DNA from: Toxonevra muliebris
Taxonomy: Eukaryota > Arthropoda > Insecta > Diptera > Pallopteridae
Reading direction: 5' to 3'
Assembly (NCBI GenBank): GCA_963691655.1
Contig: OY829329.1
Location: 64,226,852-64,290,851, forward strand
Length of the DNA stretch: 64,000 nt
Below the pieces are notes generated by a model. The model searched no databases, was not told the origin of the DNA, and saw only the letters and a program-made list of their open reading frames with translations. Each line of letters starts with the position of its first letter. Within the stretch, counting starts at the first letter, position 1. The translations under genes were made by a program, and so were the position numbers. Shown in pieces: positions 43,901-54,653 of this stretch.

Positions 43901-44893
43901 TCTGAGTTTTGATCTGAGTTCTCTTAGAATTTTTGTCTAAGATTTGGTTTTAGTTTGGTTTTAAATATTGTCTGATTTTTGGTTTGAATTTTATTTAGGG
44001 TTTTGGTTTTAGATTTAAATTTGGTCTGAGTTTTAGTCTGTTGTTTGATCAGATTTCTGAACTGAATTTAGTTTGAATTTTGAAATGGTTTTCAAGTCTA
44101 AATTTTAATCTAAAATTTTGTCTAAAGTGGTAAGTATATGTCTGATTTGTTATCTAAATTTGGTCTGATTTTTGTCTAAGAAATTTGGTGTTTTTTGTTC
44201 GATTTTCAATTTAAATTTTGGTCTAATTTTAGGTTTAATGATTTTAGAGTTTAATCTAAATTTTGATTTGATTTTTTGACCTAATTTTTGGTTTGAATTT
44301 TGATCTGAATTTTAGTTAATTTATTTATTTGATTTATAACCAAAATTTGGTCTGAATTTTAGGTTGAATTATGGTGTAAATTTTGATCTAAATTTTGTCT
44401 GAGTTTTGATCTAAGTTCTCTTAGAATTTTTGTCTCAGATTTGGTTTTAGTTTGGTCTGAAATATTGTCTGATTTTTGGTTTGAATTTTATTTAGGGTTT
44501 TGGTTTTTAATTCAAATTTGGTCTGAGTTTTAGTCTGATGTTTGGTCTGATTTCTGAAGTGAATTTAGTTTGAATTTTGTACTGATTTATAGTCTAAATT
44601 TTAATCTAAAATTTTGTCTAAATTGTGGTAGGTATTTGTCTGATTTGTTATCTAAATTTTGTCTGATTTTTATTTAAATTTAGTGTTTTTTTTGTCTGAC
44701 TCTCAATCAAAATTTTTGTTTAATTTTAAGTTTAATGATTTTAGAGTTTGATCTAAATTTTGATTTGATTTTTGACCTAAGTTTTGGTTTGAATTTGGAT
44801 CTGAGTTTTAGTTAATTTATTTAACTGATTTAAAAACTAAATTTGGTCTGAATTTTGGGTTGAATTATGATATAAATTTTGATCTAAATTTAG
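43901..44893 (+). repeat. 497-bp tandem duplication of GGTCTGA-type DNA
   Basis: Two head-to-tail units (43901-44397 and 44398-44893) stay in register for their whole length, for example TCTCTTAGAATTTTTGTC, TTTATTTAGGGTTTTGGTTT and AGTCTAAATTTTAATCTAAA in both. Each unit is built of short GATTTTTGGTCTGAATTTT-like subunits. The same subunits recur at 47500-47700 and 48480-49020, and inverted at 35690 and 37970. Confidence 0.85.
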
Positions 44894-44920
44894 TCTGAGT
44901 TTTAGGCTGAATTTGGATGA

Positions 44921-46591
44921 AGATTAAGTCTTAAAAAAAGTTCAAAAAAATTTAAGCTATGCTGCGATTTCGGAAAATTAGAAGTAGCTGAAAAAAGGGA
45001 CGCTAACGAATTAACCAGGGGCAAGAAAGTAGAAGTTACAGCTTTTGGAGCCTCTCTAAACCGAATAAGCCAAGTTTCTTCCCGTTGATTACTAACTAAT
45101 TTTGCTGACGCTGCAGCCAATTATTGGTTTTGCCACTGGCGTCTATAGACAACCAAGACCACTAGTATCTGGAGTTTGAAATAAAAAAAAAATCGATTTG
45201 GGTTTAGTCTTAGTGTTGATTTTGGAGGCTTTAAACTTTTAGAGGGTCTTTGATGGCTAGGGGGCAGAGGGATCAAAGCGCTTATTCTGAAAAGATTTTA
45301 AGGCTTAAGAAAATTATAGGGACATTTATATTTCGAAGAGAGAACTGAGGAACAGGATTTAGGATGATAGCGTAAGTCCCCCAGTTTTTTTTTTTTCATT
45401 AATTTGAGGTAAGTTCAAAGTATTTGCGCTCCTTAGCCTTTTCAGTAGACAGATCTTGCTTCAAATCCCATTTCCCGCTAGCAACGTTTAAGCTTTTTAA
45501 ATGGTCACCCAACTGTCCTAAGCGTGGCAGTTCAAAAGACTACAATTTTTCTGAAGACCAAATGGCCTTATTTAACGCTCTGGTATGAAAAAGCAGTAGG
45601 TAAAGCTTTGCTCTTATTAATATTTCTCTCTAAGTCACAAGGAGCCTAACACTGGTATTGAAGGTCCCTGACGTCCGCCTAGTAGGCATTACATCTTCAA
45701 ACCTATCTGCAACTTTTAGAGTGGCACGGTGAAACTCAAGATGAAGCAGGGACGGCCACCTAATCCCAAATTTATTGTTGAATTTTTATTACTTCATATT
45801 TTTCTCAGTGTATTTATAAAATGGGTATGTGCAGCTATTTTGTTATAATAAAACTCGACAAAAATAACAACCACAGCAACTACTAAACCAAGATTAGAGC
45901 ATATTTGTCACTTGTCCAATGGTAGAGCGTTTTTAGTATAATTTTTTGTTTGTTTTTTTTTTTTAATTTTGTAACCTTCATTTACTTTCATCTACTTCTG
46001 CTTGAATATGGTCAACTAAGATAAACAAATTTTATGGCATCTTTTGTAAATTGATACAAATAAATGTTGGTTCAAAAACAAACAAACAAAAATCAAGACA
46101 AATTGTTAGTAATAGAAAATATATACGTTCATAACAAACAAACAAACAAACAATCAAAGATGCTGGTTCGATAATACATTTAAAAAAAAAAAAAATTATA
46201 TTTATTATTAACAAGATAAATATGTAGACAAATTTAAGTATATAAAGTAGAAGAGAAAGTGCGCGCAATGTCATCATCTCTAATATTATTATTTTATTAT
46301 TGTGATTGGTACATTAGGAACTTTTCATATTTAAAAGTTTAGAAACAAAAATCGATTTAATATGTTAAGCGTTATATAAACTTGTATTAGAATAACTGCC
46401 GCCAAAGCTGTACACCAACAACAAATAAAATAAAAATTGTATTAAATAACAATAGCTAAATTCAGTAATGCAATAAATATTTAAACTGGTTCTAATAAAA
46501 CAAAAAAATCGTTTTCGTTTTTGTATTTCATATTCCAGTTTTTGCAAATATTTACGGAAGTAATTCTCAATTGGATAATCAAGCAAAAATG
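44921..46591. other. Spacer; right end is the probable 3' UTR of the exon at 46592-46743
   Basis: T- and A-runs, and AAACAAAC tracts near 46075-46155. No complete gene. A polyadenylation site for the minus-strand exon should lie in the right part, but cannot be fixed. Confidence 0.4.
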
Positions 46592-46743
46592 TCATTGAAG
46601 ATTTGCAACACGTTCAGCTTCTTCTGACTCTTTTTCTTCCCTGGGTCTTGACTTCGGTGTTTTTGCAAATATGTGGTCGATTTGAGCGTCAAGCTGACTG
46701 TTGCTGCTGCGTTCTCCTATCGATGATAATAAGTTAAATAGCC
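46592..46743 (-). CDS. Terminal coding exon of an unidentified minus-strand gene
   Basis: On the minus strand an acceptor GATTAATTTTAG (ending at 46744) is followed by two bases of a split codon and then 49 codons to TGA at 46592-46594. The peptide contains LFNLLSSIGERSSNSQLD, then AQIDHIFAKTPKSRPR, and an acidic stretch EEKESEEAERVANLQ at the C-terminus. The highly charged composition and the good acceptor make it look like a true exon, but it is short and its upstream exons were not found. They may lie beyond the gene at 49147-50471, which would then be nested in an intron. Confidence 0.5.
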
Positions 46744-47796
46744 CTAAAATTAATCACTTTAAAAGCAAAGTTTGAGTTACATTTTTCCCCTATGTATGTA
46801 TAGGAATATTTTTTTTTTGTTCTCGCAAAGATTTCTTTGTTGGTGATTTTTTCAAATATTTTTTTCCCGCTTTTATTTTCGATTTTAAAACATTTTTATT
46901 TTTTTATTGTATGTGTGTGTGATTGATTTTTTATTTATTTTTTTTTTTTTTGGTTTTTAATATCAAGTTTCTCCTTCAGAAAAGTTGCATAATCTACACA
47001 GAGCGAGAGAGAGAGAGAGAGAGAGGAAAAAAAGAACAGAATACAAAATATAGGTCAAATACAAATCAAACATTTCAACGAAATGTGTCAATGAACTGAA
47101 TATGAAAGCAAAGCTTTGAAAGTCGATTCATTTTTTCTTTGATAAATGATAATAACGAGGATTCACTCATTACAAAGAAGAATATTTTGAAAAATCTTTG
47201 ATGTTTTTAATTAATTCCAGTATGTTTGCATACAACACACAGATCAAAGATGAGAAATATTACTTGCTATTGCTTTTGAAAGTAGGAAATACATACTGAT
47301 TCTTCTGTAATTTTTGTAAACTCAGTGGTGGAACAAAGAAATTAAGTATCCTTCAATTGTAATGTTTGTTAACCCAGTGGTGGAACAAAAAAATTGAGTA
47401 TCCTTCAACTGAAAAGTTTCTCTCGTAAATTGATGGTTTTTGGATTCCGGGTTAAGAATATTGCGAAATTAGTTCTTCTGGGCATACAACCATAACAAAA
47501 GATGAAAAATATTTAGTTCCGAATTTCGGTCTGAATTTTTGTTTTAGAAATTCTCTTAGAAGTTTCGTCTAAGGTTTGATCCGAGTGTGGCCTGAATCAT
47601 CGGCTGAGTTTTGTCCTGCATTTCCGAAGTTCCGAAGTTTATTCTGATTTCTGAACTGTATTTGGTTTTAATGTTGGCCTTCTTCTTATCTTAAATTTAG
47701 TTTGAGCTTGTTCTAAATTATTAGCTTCGTTTTATTTGTCAGCTAGTTTAACATGTGCGAAGAAAATTACCAAGTTGTTAAGTCTGTTCTTCGTTA
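46744..47796. repeat. Low-complexity stretch
   Basis: T-runs near 46930-46950, (GA)n at 47001-47025 and GGTCTGA-type repeats at 47500-47700. No further exon is supported. Confidence 0.5.
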
Positions 47797-47797
47797 T

Positions 47798-48128
47798 GTT
47801 GCTAATACACATTGACGACGGCAACTACACGACTACATCTCTCAAATTATAAAAACAACATGTTCTTATGGAGACGATTATTTTGACGACGACACGACCA
47901 CATGACCACCGACCATGATTGTGGCTGTAGCCAATTTTAAATCTATTTCTAACTTGATAAGCGACAGAGAGAGAGACGAGAGTTTGCTTTTGTTGTTTTG
48001 ACTGCGTTTGCTGCAGGTGGTGCCGCTTTCATTGTGTTAAGTAGCTGACTACAAGGCGACAGTTGTAGCCGACAGAATTTCGTAGCAGTGTGTTCATGTA
48101 GCTGCTGTTATCAATGTGTATAGACCAT
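47798..48128. mobile_element. MITE-like element with imperfect 28-bp ends
   Basis: The left end, CTAATACACATTGACGACGG, pairs with the right end, whose complement reads CTATACACATTGATAACAGC. The inner sequence also has GGCTGTAGCC/GGCTACAACTGTCGCC-like inverted similarity. No TSD identified. Confidence 0.5.
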
Positions 48129-49146
48129 GAAACTGCTCAGCAGCTAGAGGTGAAACATCCCACTTATTGCGGTTAATCGTGAGCATTGTTTTTAGTTTTT
48201 ACTCTATATAAAAATATTTAACTATGATTTTAATTTCTTTTCGGAGGTAGACATTTTGAATCTTTTAGTTTTTTGTATTTTTTGCCAAACTAGCATGCTT
48301 CTTCTTTCACTGTTAGAAATTCACAATAGAATTTATGTAGTTAAGTAACTTGTTAAGTATACATAACAGCTATAATTGTTCGTGTTATCTTTTCGGCTTT
48401 GTTGTTGTTTTCCCATATATAATAATCGCTGCTAGTTATACATAACTAGAAGTAAGTGACGAATAAAACGCAGCTATTGTCAGAATTTTGTCTCGAGTTT
48501 TGGTTTTTGATTCGAATTTGATCTGTGTTTTAGTCTGATGTTTTGTCATATTTCTGACCTAAATTTCGTTTAAATTTTGGTTTGATTTTTGGTCTGCACT
48601 TGTGTCTAAACTTTGTTTGTCTAATATTTGTCTGAAATTTAATCTAAATGTGGGCTGATTTTACCTAAATTTAATCTGTACTTTTTGCCTGATTTTCGGT
48701 TTAAAATTTTGTCTGAAATGGTTTAGAAATTTTAGAGTTTAGTTCGAATTTGGGTTTGATTTCTGATCTGTTTTTTGGTTTGAAATTAGGTCTGAATTTT
48801 AGTTAATTTTTGACAGATTTTTAAACTGAATTTCGGCTGAATTTATTTTGAGTTCTGGTCACAGTTTTAATCTGAATGTAATTTAAATTTTAGTCTAAGT
48901 TTTGGTCTGATTTTTGTTCTAAATTTGTCTTGAGTTTGGTTTAAATTTGATTTGCTTTTCGGTTTGAGTTTGATTTTGAGTTGTAGTTTTTGCTCTGGTT
49001 TTGGTAAAAGAAATTTAGAAGTATAACTTTGAGTAAACTTTATTTGACCCTTAATGCCGGTTACTGCAGGCCCAAAGCTTACAGTCTGGATCTTAAGCGT
49101 TAGCAAAAATTTTGCAAAACATTTTTTTAAATGCTTTTAATATTTA
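48129..49146. repeat. GGTCTGA-type degenerate repeats
   Basis: 48480-49020 consists of loose units such as GGTTTGATTTTTGGTCTG. The stretch before it has no recognised feature. It lies just downstream of the gene at 49147-50471. Confidence 0.6.
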
Positions 49147-50471
49147 TCAATTCATAACTTTCTTCTTATTTTTTTGTTTAGGTTTACAAAACCTACGAAT
49201 TACACCATTCTTATTAATCTCGCGTTCCTTTTCAGATTTCATGAATTTTAAAATAGCCTCTTTGTTGTATTCACCTTGATAGTTCTGCTTTAATCGACCG
49301 TTCTCAAAGTACAGTAAAGTAGGATATTCTAAAAAAAAAACATGAAATATAAATTACACAGCCACACAAAAAAAAGAAGTTTTTTCGAGCCCGGGGACCA
49401 GACCATGCTTACTATATGCCACTACTATGGGTCACTGAATCCGAGGTCCGAAAAACCCCAGCAAGTCAGATTTTCGATTTAGCTTAGATAACGAAGTATT
49501 TTACAGGTTATATCGGGAACCTGACCTCCAGACCCGAAAAACATTTTTTTTTGTGTGGCTGTGTTCGCAACATAAATATTTTTTTACAACAGGAACCTTG
49601 TAGATAATTTATATCCAACTCAGACTTTTTGATCTTAATGGCGTAATTATCATTTAAAGTTTCTAATCTCAAATATTCACAAATAAGGTTGTGATACTTA
49701 CTATTTATATTATAAGTTTTTATTGCAGGTATATTTTCTTTTCTGTTCAAATTTATAGCTGATAGTATATACAAATTTTTATCAATTTCTGCCGCCGCTT
49801 TAGCAAATTCCGGTTGTAAACTTTTCGAAACCCTACACCATGGCTGATATATCATTATCAACATAGGACGTTTGTCCTGTTCCAAATGTTTTTCAAATGC
49901 GGTAAAATTAAAGAAATGCATTACTTTATTGCTTGAAGGATCATTTTCCCAAGATATATTTTCAGTTGTCGTCGTATGAGAACTCTCAGTAGAACTTGGA
50001 GTTGTATTGGATTTTGTAGTAGTCTCACGAAAGCTCTCAGTAGTATTTAGTGTTGTATGAGATATGACTGTAGTCTCACGCGGACTTTTAGTAGGTCTTA
50101 CTTTTTTCTTGGGCTTTTTTTTGGTCTTTACTGGTTTTCTTTGGATATTTTTCGGTTTGTTTGTTCCCAACAATTTTCTCATCACTTCTTCTTGGTGATG
50201 CCAAATCTTTAAGTCATTTTTTAGTTTTTCTTTAGTACATATACTTCCCTTTCTTTTATTACAGGGAATGATATTAGCGCGTTTCAATTCTGCCGCTTCA
50301 TGTTTCTTTTTTTCTTGATCAAGCAAATCTTTGAAATCTGTTACTTCTATATCCGATAATGCATTGATGAAAGCTGTCACACTGAAGAGAAACTAAGAAA
50401 GTTTAATTATTTTACAATTATAAGTTAATTGAAGAGTATGTTTTCAAAGCTACCACTATTAGGAACTTCAT
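49147..50471 (-). CDS. Secreted/ER thioredoxin-fold protein, PDIA5-like, degenerate active site
   Basis: Three exons on the minus strand: 50471-50454 (6 codons), 50392-49702 and 49328-49147, with TGA at 49147-49149. Donors are GTAGCT and GTAAGT, acceptors TTTCTTAG and TTTTTTAG; introns are 61 and 373 nt. The CDS is 891 nt (296 residues). Joining exon 1 to exon 2 creates a clean signal peptide, MKFLIVFLFSVTAFINA. Next come a helical Lys/Glu-rich region (about 18-75), a Lys-rich stretch, and a Ser/Thr-rich linker with TTT and ESS repeats (about 100-150). A thioredoxin fold begins near SWENDPSSNKV and includes IMIYQPWCRVSKSLQPEF; across the last junction it continues with NIKYPTLLYFENG (the cis-Pro loop) and YNKEAILKFMKSE. 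These blocks match PDIA5-type domains, which normally have CxxC; here the motif is C-R-V-S. There is no KDEL-like end; the tail is Lys-rich. It may be a chaperone-like or secreted paralogue without disulfide isomerase activity. The PDIA5 link is from memory of the family. Confidence 0.82.
49356..49564. mobile_element. 209-bp MITE in intron 2 of the thioredoxin-fold gene
   Basis: Inverted ends ACACAGCCACACAAAAAAAA and its complement, continuing with diverged TTTTTTCGAGCCCGG/CCAGACCCGAAAAAC. No clear TSD. It makes up more than half of the 373-nt intron. A reading frame that seems to run on from exon 2 into this element is intron read-through. Confidence 0.75.
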
Positions 50472-51006
50472 TTTTTTGTTGTTTAATATTCTACTGGGTA
50501 TGTCTGTCTTGATTACTAGAACTTGCTTTGAAGACTATTTAAAAGTTTTTTTTTTGTACTTAAACTTTATAACTGTTACAAACTGTACTTAATTAACTAT
50601 GTAGTTTTGATTTGGATTGTGACTGTGTCAGTGTAATTTAGTTTCGCCTGGTTAATTAGAAGAATATGAGTAGATCGTAACAGTATCTTCAAAATGATAA
50701 CAGTATCAATGAAATAAAATGGCAAATGTAGAAGTTATTAGTAGTGTCCAATTAAATACTCGGTTTTGCTTCCGGTTACGATAGAATATTTATTAGAAAA
50801 AATACCGAAATTCGGTTACAGCCGGAAATCGGGGTATGGTTTATATCGAAAAATTTTTAAGACACAACCTTCGAAATTTCTGTTCCTTTTTTTTTTAAAT
50901 TTAGATGGGAGCCGTCGTCATCCCTACGCTTGTGCCCAAGTATATTAGTTTTCTAATTTTCCATGGTTTCGGCCATAAATGTCTTCCATATTCCTTTAAA
51001 TCTATT
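50472..51006. other. Upstream region of the thioredoxin-fold gene
   Basis: Should contain the promoter. A minus-strand CTTTTAAATAGTC near 50535-50548 is TATA-like, about 65-75 nt before the ATG. Nothing else is recognised. Confidence 0.35.
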
Positions 51007-52027
51007 CAGTGATGCCAACTAGCGGGGAATCGGGGAATGAGCTGTTTTTTGCGGGAATCCGAAACCGTTCAGCTTTTGGTTATTAAAGTTTGTAGAATAT
51101 TTTTTGTCAAATTTTATGTAATGTAAATCGTTTAGTTTTTGTAATATTTTTCATATTTTAGGTCTTAAAATCTTCATCTTTTCTTAAGTGGACCCTTAGT
51201 TTGAAGAAATCGATTTTTAAAAAAGTGTGTAATTTGAAAGTCTATCATTTCAAAAGTATTTTGTAAAAATGTCAGAGAGAAACTCAGAGTGCTTTCGTAG
51301 ATATAGGCGATTATAACGCCGAGTGTTAGTCAGGCAAAATAGTCGCCTATGCCCTGGCCCAGCACCTCCTGATTAATACTCTTAGTCCTTGCTGACTAAT
51401 CTGTAAAATTACAAACTACGGTCAGCCATCATAAAGAAGATGAAATATATTTTAAATGTTAAAAACCGACAGTCAAAACTTTGAACCCGTTTTTCCTAAA
51501 ACAAGGTTTTTGACATTTTTTATTTGAGCCAAAAGAAAGTCCATGCCTCTTCTTTTGAGAACTTTGATGTCCGAAAGTAGGCTGAGGCTTGTTTATCTAT
51601 CAAAATCAACGTCTAGTAACTCGAAACACCCCATATCGTTTGAATTTGGTGTGGTAATTATTACCCAATGGTACTAATCTTTGTGCAAGTATGGGCCCGA
51701 TTGATTTTGAGAGTGGGTTCCCTTGAGATGAAATCACTCATGTGTCAAAAGAATTCCAAAATCAGAAAGAACATTTCTATTAACCAATCCTATAAAAAAT
51801 GGTTAAGTTTTAGACCGAGATAGTGCAGGGCCGCTTTAAAATAACAGCCACCGAGATCAGTTTTAAACCAACGTAATGGTATTTTTCGTTTTTATAAAAC
51901 ATTTATATGAAAAGTGCGTATAGCGCTGTTGTAATATAGAACTAAACCGGTGCGGGGAATTTGATAGAAAGTCGGGGAATTTCTCGAGGGCTATCGGGGA
52001 GACAGAAGAAATGAGTTGGCATCCCTG
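51007..52027. mobile_element. hAT-like non-autonomous element, 1021 bp
   Basis: Ends CAGTGATGCCAACT and AGTTGGCATCCCTG with perfect 8-bp duplications AATCTATT at 50999-51006 and 52028-52035. GGGGAATCGGGGAAT-type motifs lie just inside both ends. No transposase frame. The 8-bp TSD and the CAGKGATGCCA ends support hAT. Confidence 0.9.
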
Positions 52028-52863
52028 AATCTATTATAATTATAATCTATAATATCCGCACGAAACTTAACCCAAAACAATTGGCTCATATAAAAAGTAT
52101 TTTCGGTTTTTGTCACAAGATGGTGTTAATGACCATACATCTGGCATCACTGATTCTGTCAAACGAACACGCGCGTGAAAGGTAATATTTGAGGCTACAT
52201 TTCTTGCGAAGACAGTTTTGTAATTAATTATTCGTGTAAAAAGTTACATTGATTTGAAAATGAGTGAAATTGTTTAAGAAATACCCAAAGTGATGCTTTT
52301 TTACTATAAAAAAGGTTAAAACGCTACAAAAACATTCCGAAAATTTGTACAGTTTACGGTGAGGTTACTTTAAAAGGACCAACCGTCCAACTTTAGTTGA
52401 ACTTGGATTCGGTTCAGGAAATTTCGATATCAAAACTACACTTAGCTCTGGCCGGCCAGTTATTGAAAAACCAGATAAAATTTTCCAACTGGTGGAGCAA
52501 GATCGGCACTCAAGCTGTCAGGAAATAGCGGTGGTACTAAACATCAATCACATAACAGTTTGGAATCATTTAAAAAGGCTTCCAACTCAAAAAAGCTCAA
52601 TGTGTGGATGCCACATGACTTTACACAACGAAATTTGATTGACCGAATTACCATCAGTGAAACGCTGCTCTGCTGAAACACTACGAAATCGAACCATTTT
52701 CAAAACAAATCATTACGGGCGTTGAAAAATGGATTGAATACGAGAATATTAAATGAAAAAAAGAACATAGTCAAAGGCCGAAGACCATCCACAAACTACT
52801 TCAAAGCCTGGATTGACGGCAAACAAGGTTATGTTGAGTGTGTGGTGGGATTGAAAGGGAATC

Positions 52864-53130
52864 GTGCATTATGAGCTGCTACAACCTGGCCAAACAGTCA
52901 ATTCTGATATCTACTGCTCACAACTCGACCGTTTGAACGAAGCAATCAAGAAAGAACGACCAGAATTGGTCAACAGAAAAGGTGTTGTGTTCCACCATGA
53001 TAATGCCAGGCCATACTCATCTTTAATGACCCGCCGAAACTTGACTGCGCTTGGCTGGGAAGTTCTGATGCACTCACCGTATAGCCCCGACATGGCACCA
53101 TTTGACTACCATTTGTTGCGGTCTCTGTAA
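52864..53130 (+). pseudogene. mariner transposase catalytic fragment
   Basis: The longest open piece (88 codons) of the mariner at 52091-53588, holding the second and third catalytic Asp residues. It ends at a stop in place of a Gln codon (SL-stop-NSLDGKK). Confidence 0.85.
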
Positions 53131-53310
53131 AACTCTCTTGATGGAAAAAAATTGGCCTGCAGAAGAGTCGCCGAAAATTTTTTTGCCGTTAAACCACTGA
53201 AGTTTTACACCGATGGAATTATGAAGCTACCGGAAAAATGGAAAAAGGTCATAGATAATAATGGCCAATATGTACTTGATTAAAAATGATTTTTAATAAA
53301 GAAAATTTTT

Positions 53311-53535
53311 TTAGGAGACTATGAAAATTAAATCTAGAGGTTAATTTTCAAAGTCATGACTTAAGTTCATGTCAATTTCGTTATTTGAAGTTATATATAA
53401 ACAGGTTAATGAACAAATGTAGTCATCACAACAACAATGTATATAGAGACGGCCGTTTCGGAGTCCGCCACAATTCCTCAACAGTGATCTTGTGATGACT
53501 ACATTTGTTCATTAACCTGTTTATATATAACTTCA
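53311..53535. mobile_element. Nested 225-bp insert with a 51-bp perfect hairpin
   Basis: Flanked by a 16-bp direct duplication, AATAAAGAAAATTTTT (53295-53310, 53536-53551), of mariner sequence. The left part (GAGACTATGAAAATTAAATC onward) is the same as an internal segment of the Harbinger-like copy at 29745-31592. Arms 53381-53431 and 53490-53540 are perfect inverted copies; the last few bases of the right arm overlap the duplication. The arms contain TATATATAAAC about 30 nt upstream of an AGTCATC motif, which looks like a core promoter. Confidence 0.75.
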
Positions 53536-53590
53536 AATAAAGAAAATTTTTGTTCAAACATTGACAAAAAAACCGAAAATACTTTTTATA

Positions 53591-54429
53591 TCACCAATAC
53601 ATTCATTCGCTATGAAGTAGATTCAGACAGAGCTAGTTTTGGTCTGAATCTCTGAGTAATACTCATTTATTCGGTAAGGAGCAGATTCAGGTTAAGTGCA
53701 GTTGAGGTTCCAGGTTCGGCTTTGCTCTGTAACTGTAAGTTCTGCACGAAACAAATTCAGCATAAGTGATGTAATGGTTTTATTTTACTTTTTTTAGCGT
53801 TCGGTTTCAGTTCGCAGCACTAATTTCTTCTATTTCTATCAGCTAATGTATATTAGTTTGAAACAAGTCTGTACTCGAACATAATGCTTTTTCTGTTGCT
53901 TTTCTTAAAGATAGTGTTTAAAGTTCAGTTCAATCACTCACATGCTTAAGTGTGGCAATCATTGAGGTTAATTGCGATGACAAACTTTTAACTTGCCGAG
54001 TTCAGGATTTATAATTCAGTTTAAAATTATCCGAATATCGATAACTCTAGTAGAAAATTAAATTTCTGTAAGTCCACTGACATTTTCTACGCCCATGACT
54101 TGAATAAAAACGGCAGATCACATTCCAGGTGCGTGCTAGTTCTGCGTAAATTACAAATTTGATAGAAGTAAAAAGCTATTTCCTTTTATATCTTTGGTGA
54201 CCCATAGTGAAATTTTCTGGAAAATATTTTTGTGGAATATTATAATCCTTAAATGTTTTTTTTTTAATAGCTTTAAAGGTTCTTCTCAAAAGAGGGGTCA
54301 AATTGTCCCATAAAAAGAGCAACTAAAGGGTTAATAAGTTCTATACAATTGATTCTCGTAAAATTCTACTGTACAACTTCGCCGATTAGATTTTTCTCAG
54401 ACATCCATTTATAACACTTTTTGCACTTA
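53591..54429. other. Spacer, nothing recognised
   Basis: Loose AGATTCAGG-type motifs near 53620-53770 recur at 57930-58210. No gene is supported. Confidence 0.4.
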
Positions 54430-54572
54430 AGGGCCGTTCACATATTAAGTAACACGCGAGGGGGGAGGAGAGAGGGGCGGGTCTGACGATTTGCAGTGTT
54501 TTGTTTCGATGTGTTACGACCAGGGGGGAGGGGTCAAAATTGGTCAAAAATTACGTAATATGTGAACGGCCT
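54430..54572. mobile_element. 143-bp palindromic MITE (GGCCGTTCACATATTA type)
   Basis: Ends AGGGCCGTTCACATATTAAG and TTACGTAATATGTGAACGGC form a strong hairpin. G-rich GAGGGGGGAGGAG and CAGGGGGGAGGGG motifs lie inside. CTTA occurs at both edges, consistent with a 4-bp TSD. It lies 82 bp before the maT element. Confidence 0.8.
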
Positions 54573-54653
54573 CTTAGAATTCAGCACCCTTCGTCCGAAA
54601 TAAGTAAACTTTGTCCCACTGTTAAAAAAAAAACTGAGACGTGCAGAACTATA

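Larger units (their letters stand above)
52091..53588 (+). mobile_element. mariner (DD34D, Hsmar1/cecropia-like?), defective, with nested insert
   Basis: Inverted repeats TAAAAAGTATTTTCGGTTTT at both ends, with TA at 52089-52090 and 53589-53590. Without the 241 bases contributed by the nested event it is about 1.26 kb. The transposase is recognisable on the plus strand from ATG at 52260: helix-turn-helix segments, FSKQIITGVEKW (the first catalytic Asp of TGDEKW changed to Val), HHDNARPYSS and YSPDMAPFDYH (34 residues between the Asps), then MKLPEKWKKVIDNNGQYV-like. There are many stops and frameshifts, so it is long dead. Subfamily is tentative. Confidence 0.88.

Noticed and set aside
46950..47005. 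Possible small minus-strand exon after a CT-rich acceptor
   Set aside because: About 14 good codons follow CTCTGTGTAG but no donor or partner exon is visible; the tract is a microsatellite.
49508..49701. Continuation of the thioredoxin-fold frame past 49702
   Set aside because: A consensus GTAAGT donor sits at 49701. The downstream exon at 49328 restores the thioredoxin cis-Pro block, while the read-through sequence runs into a MITE.
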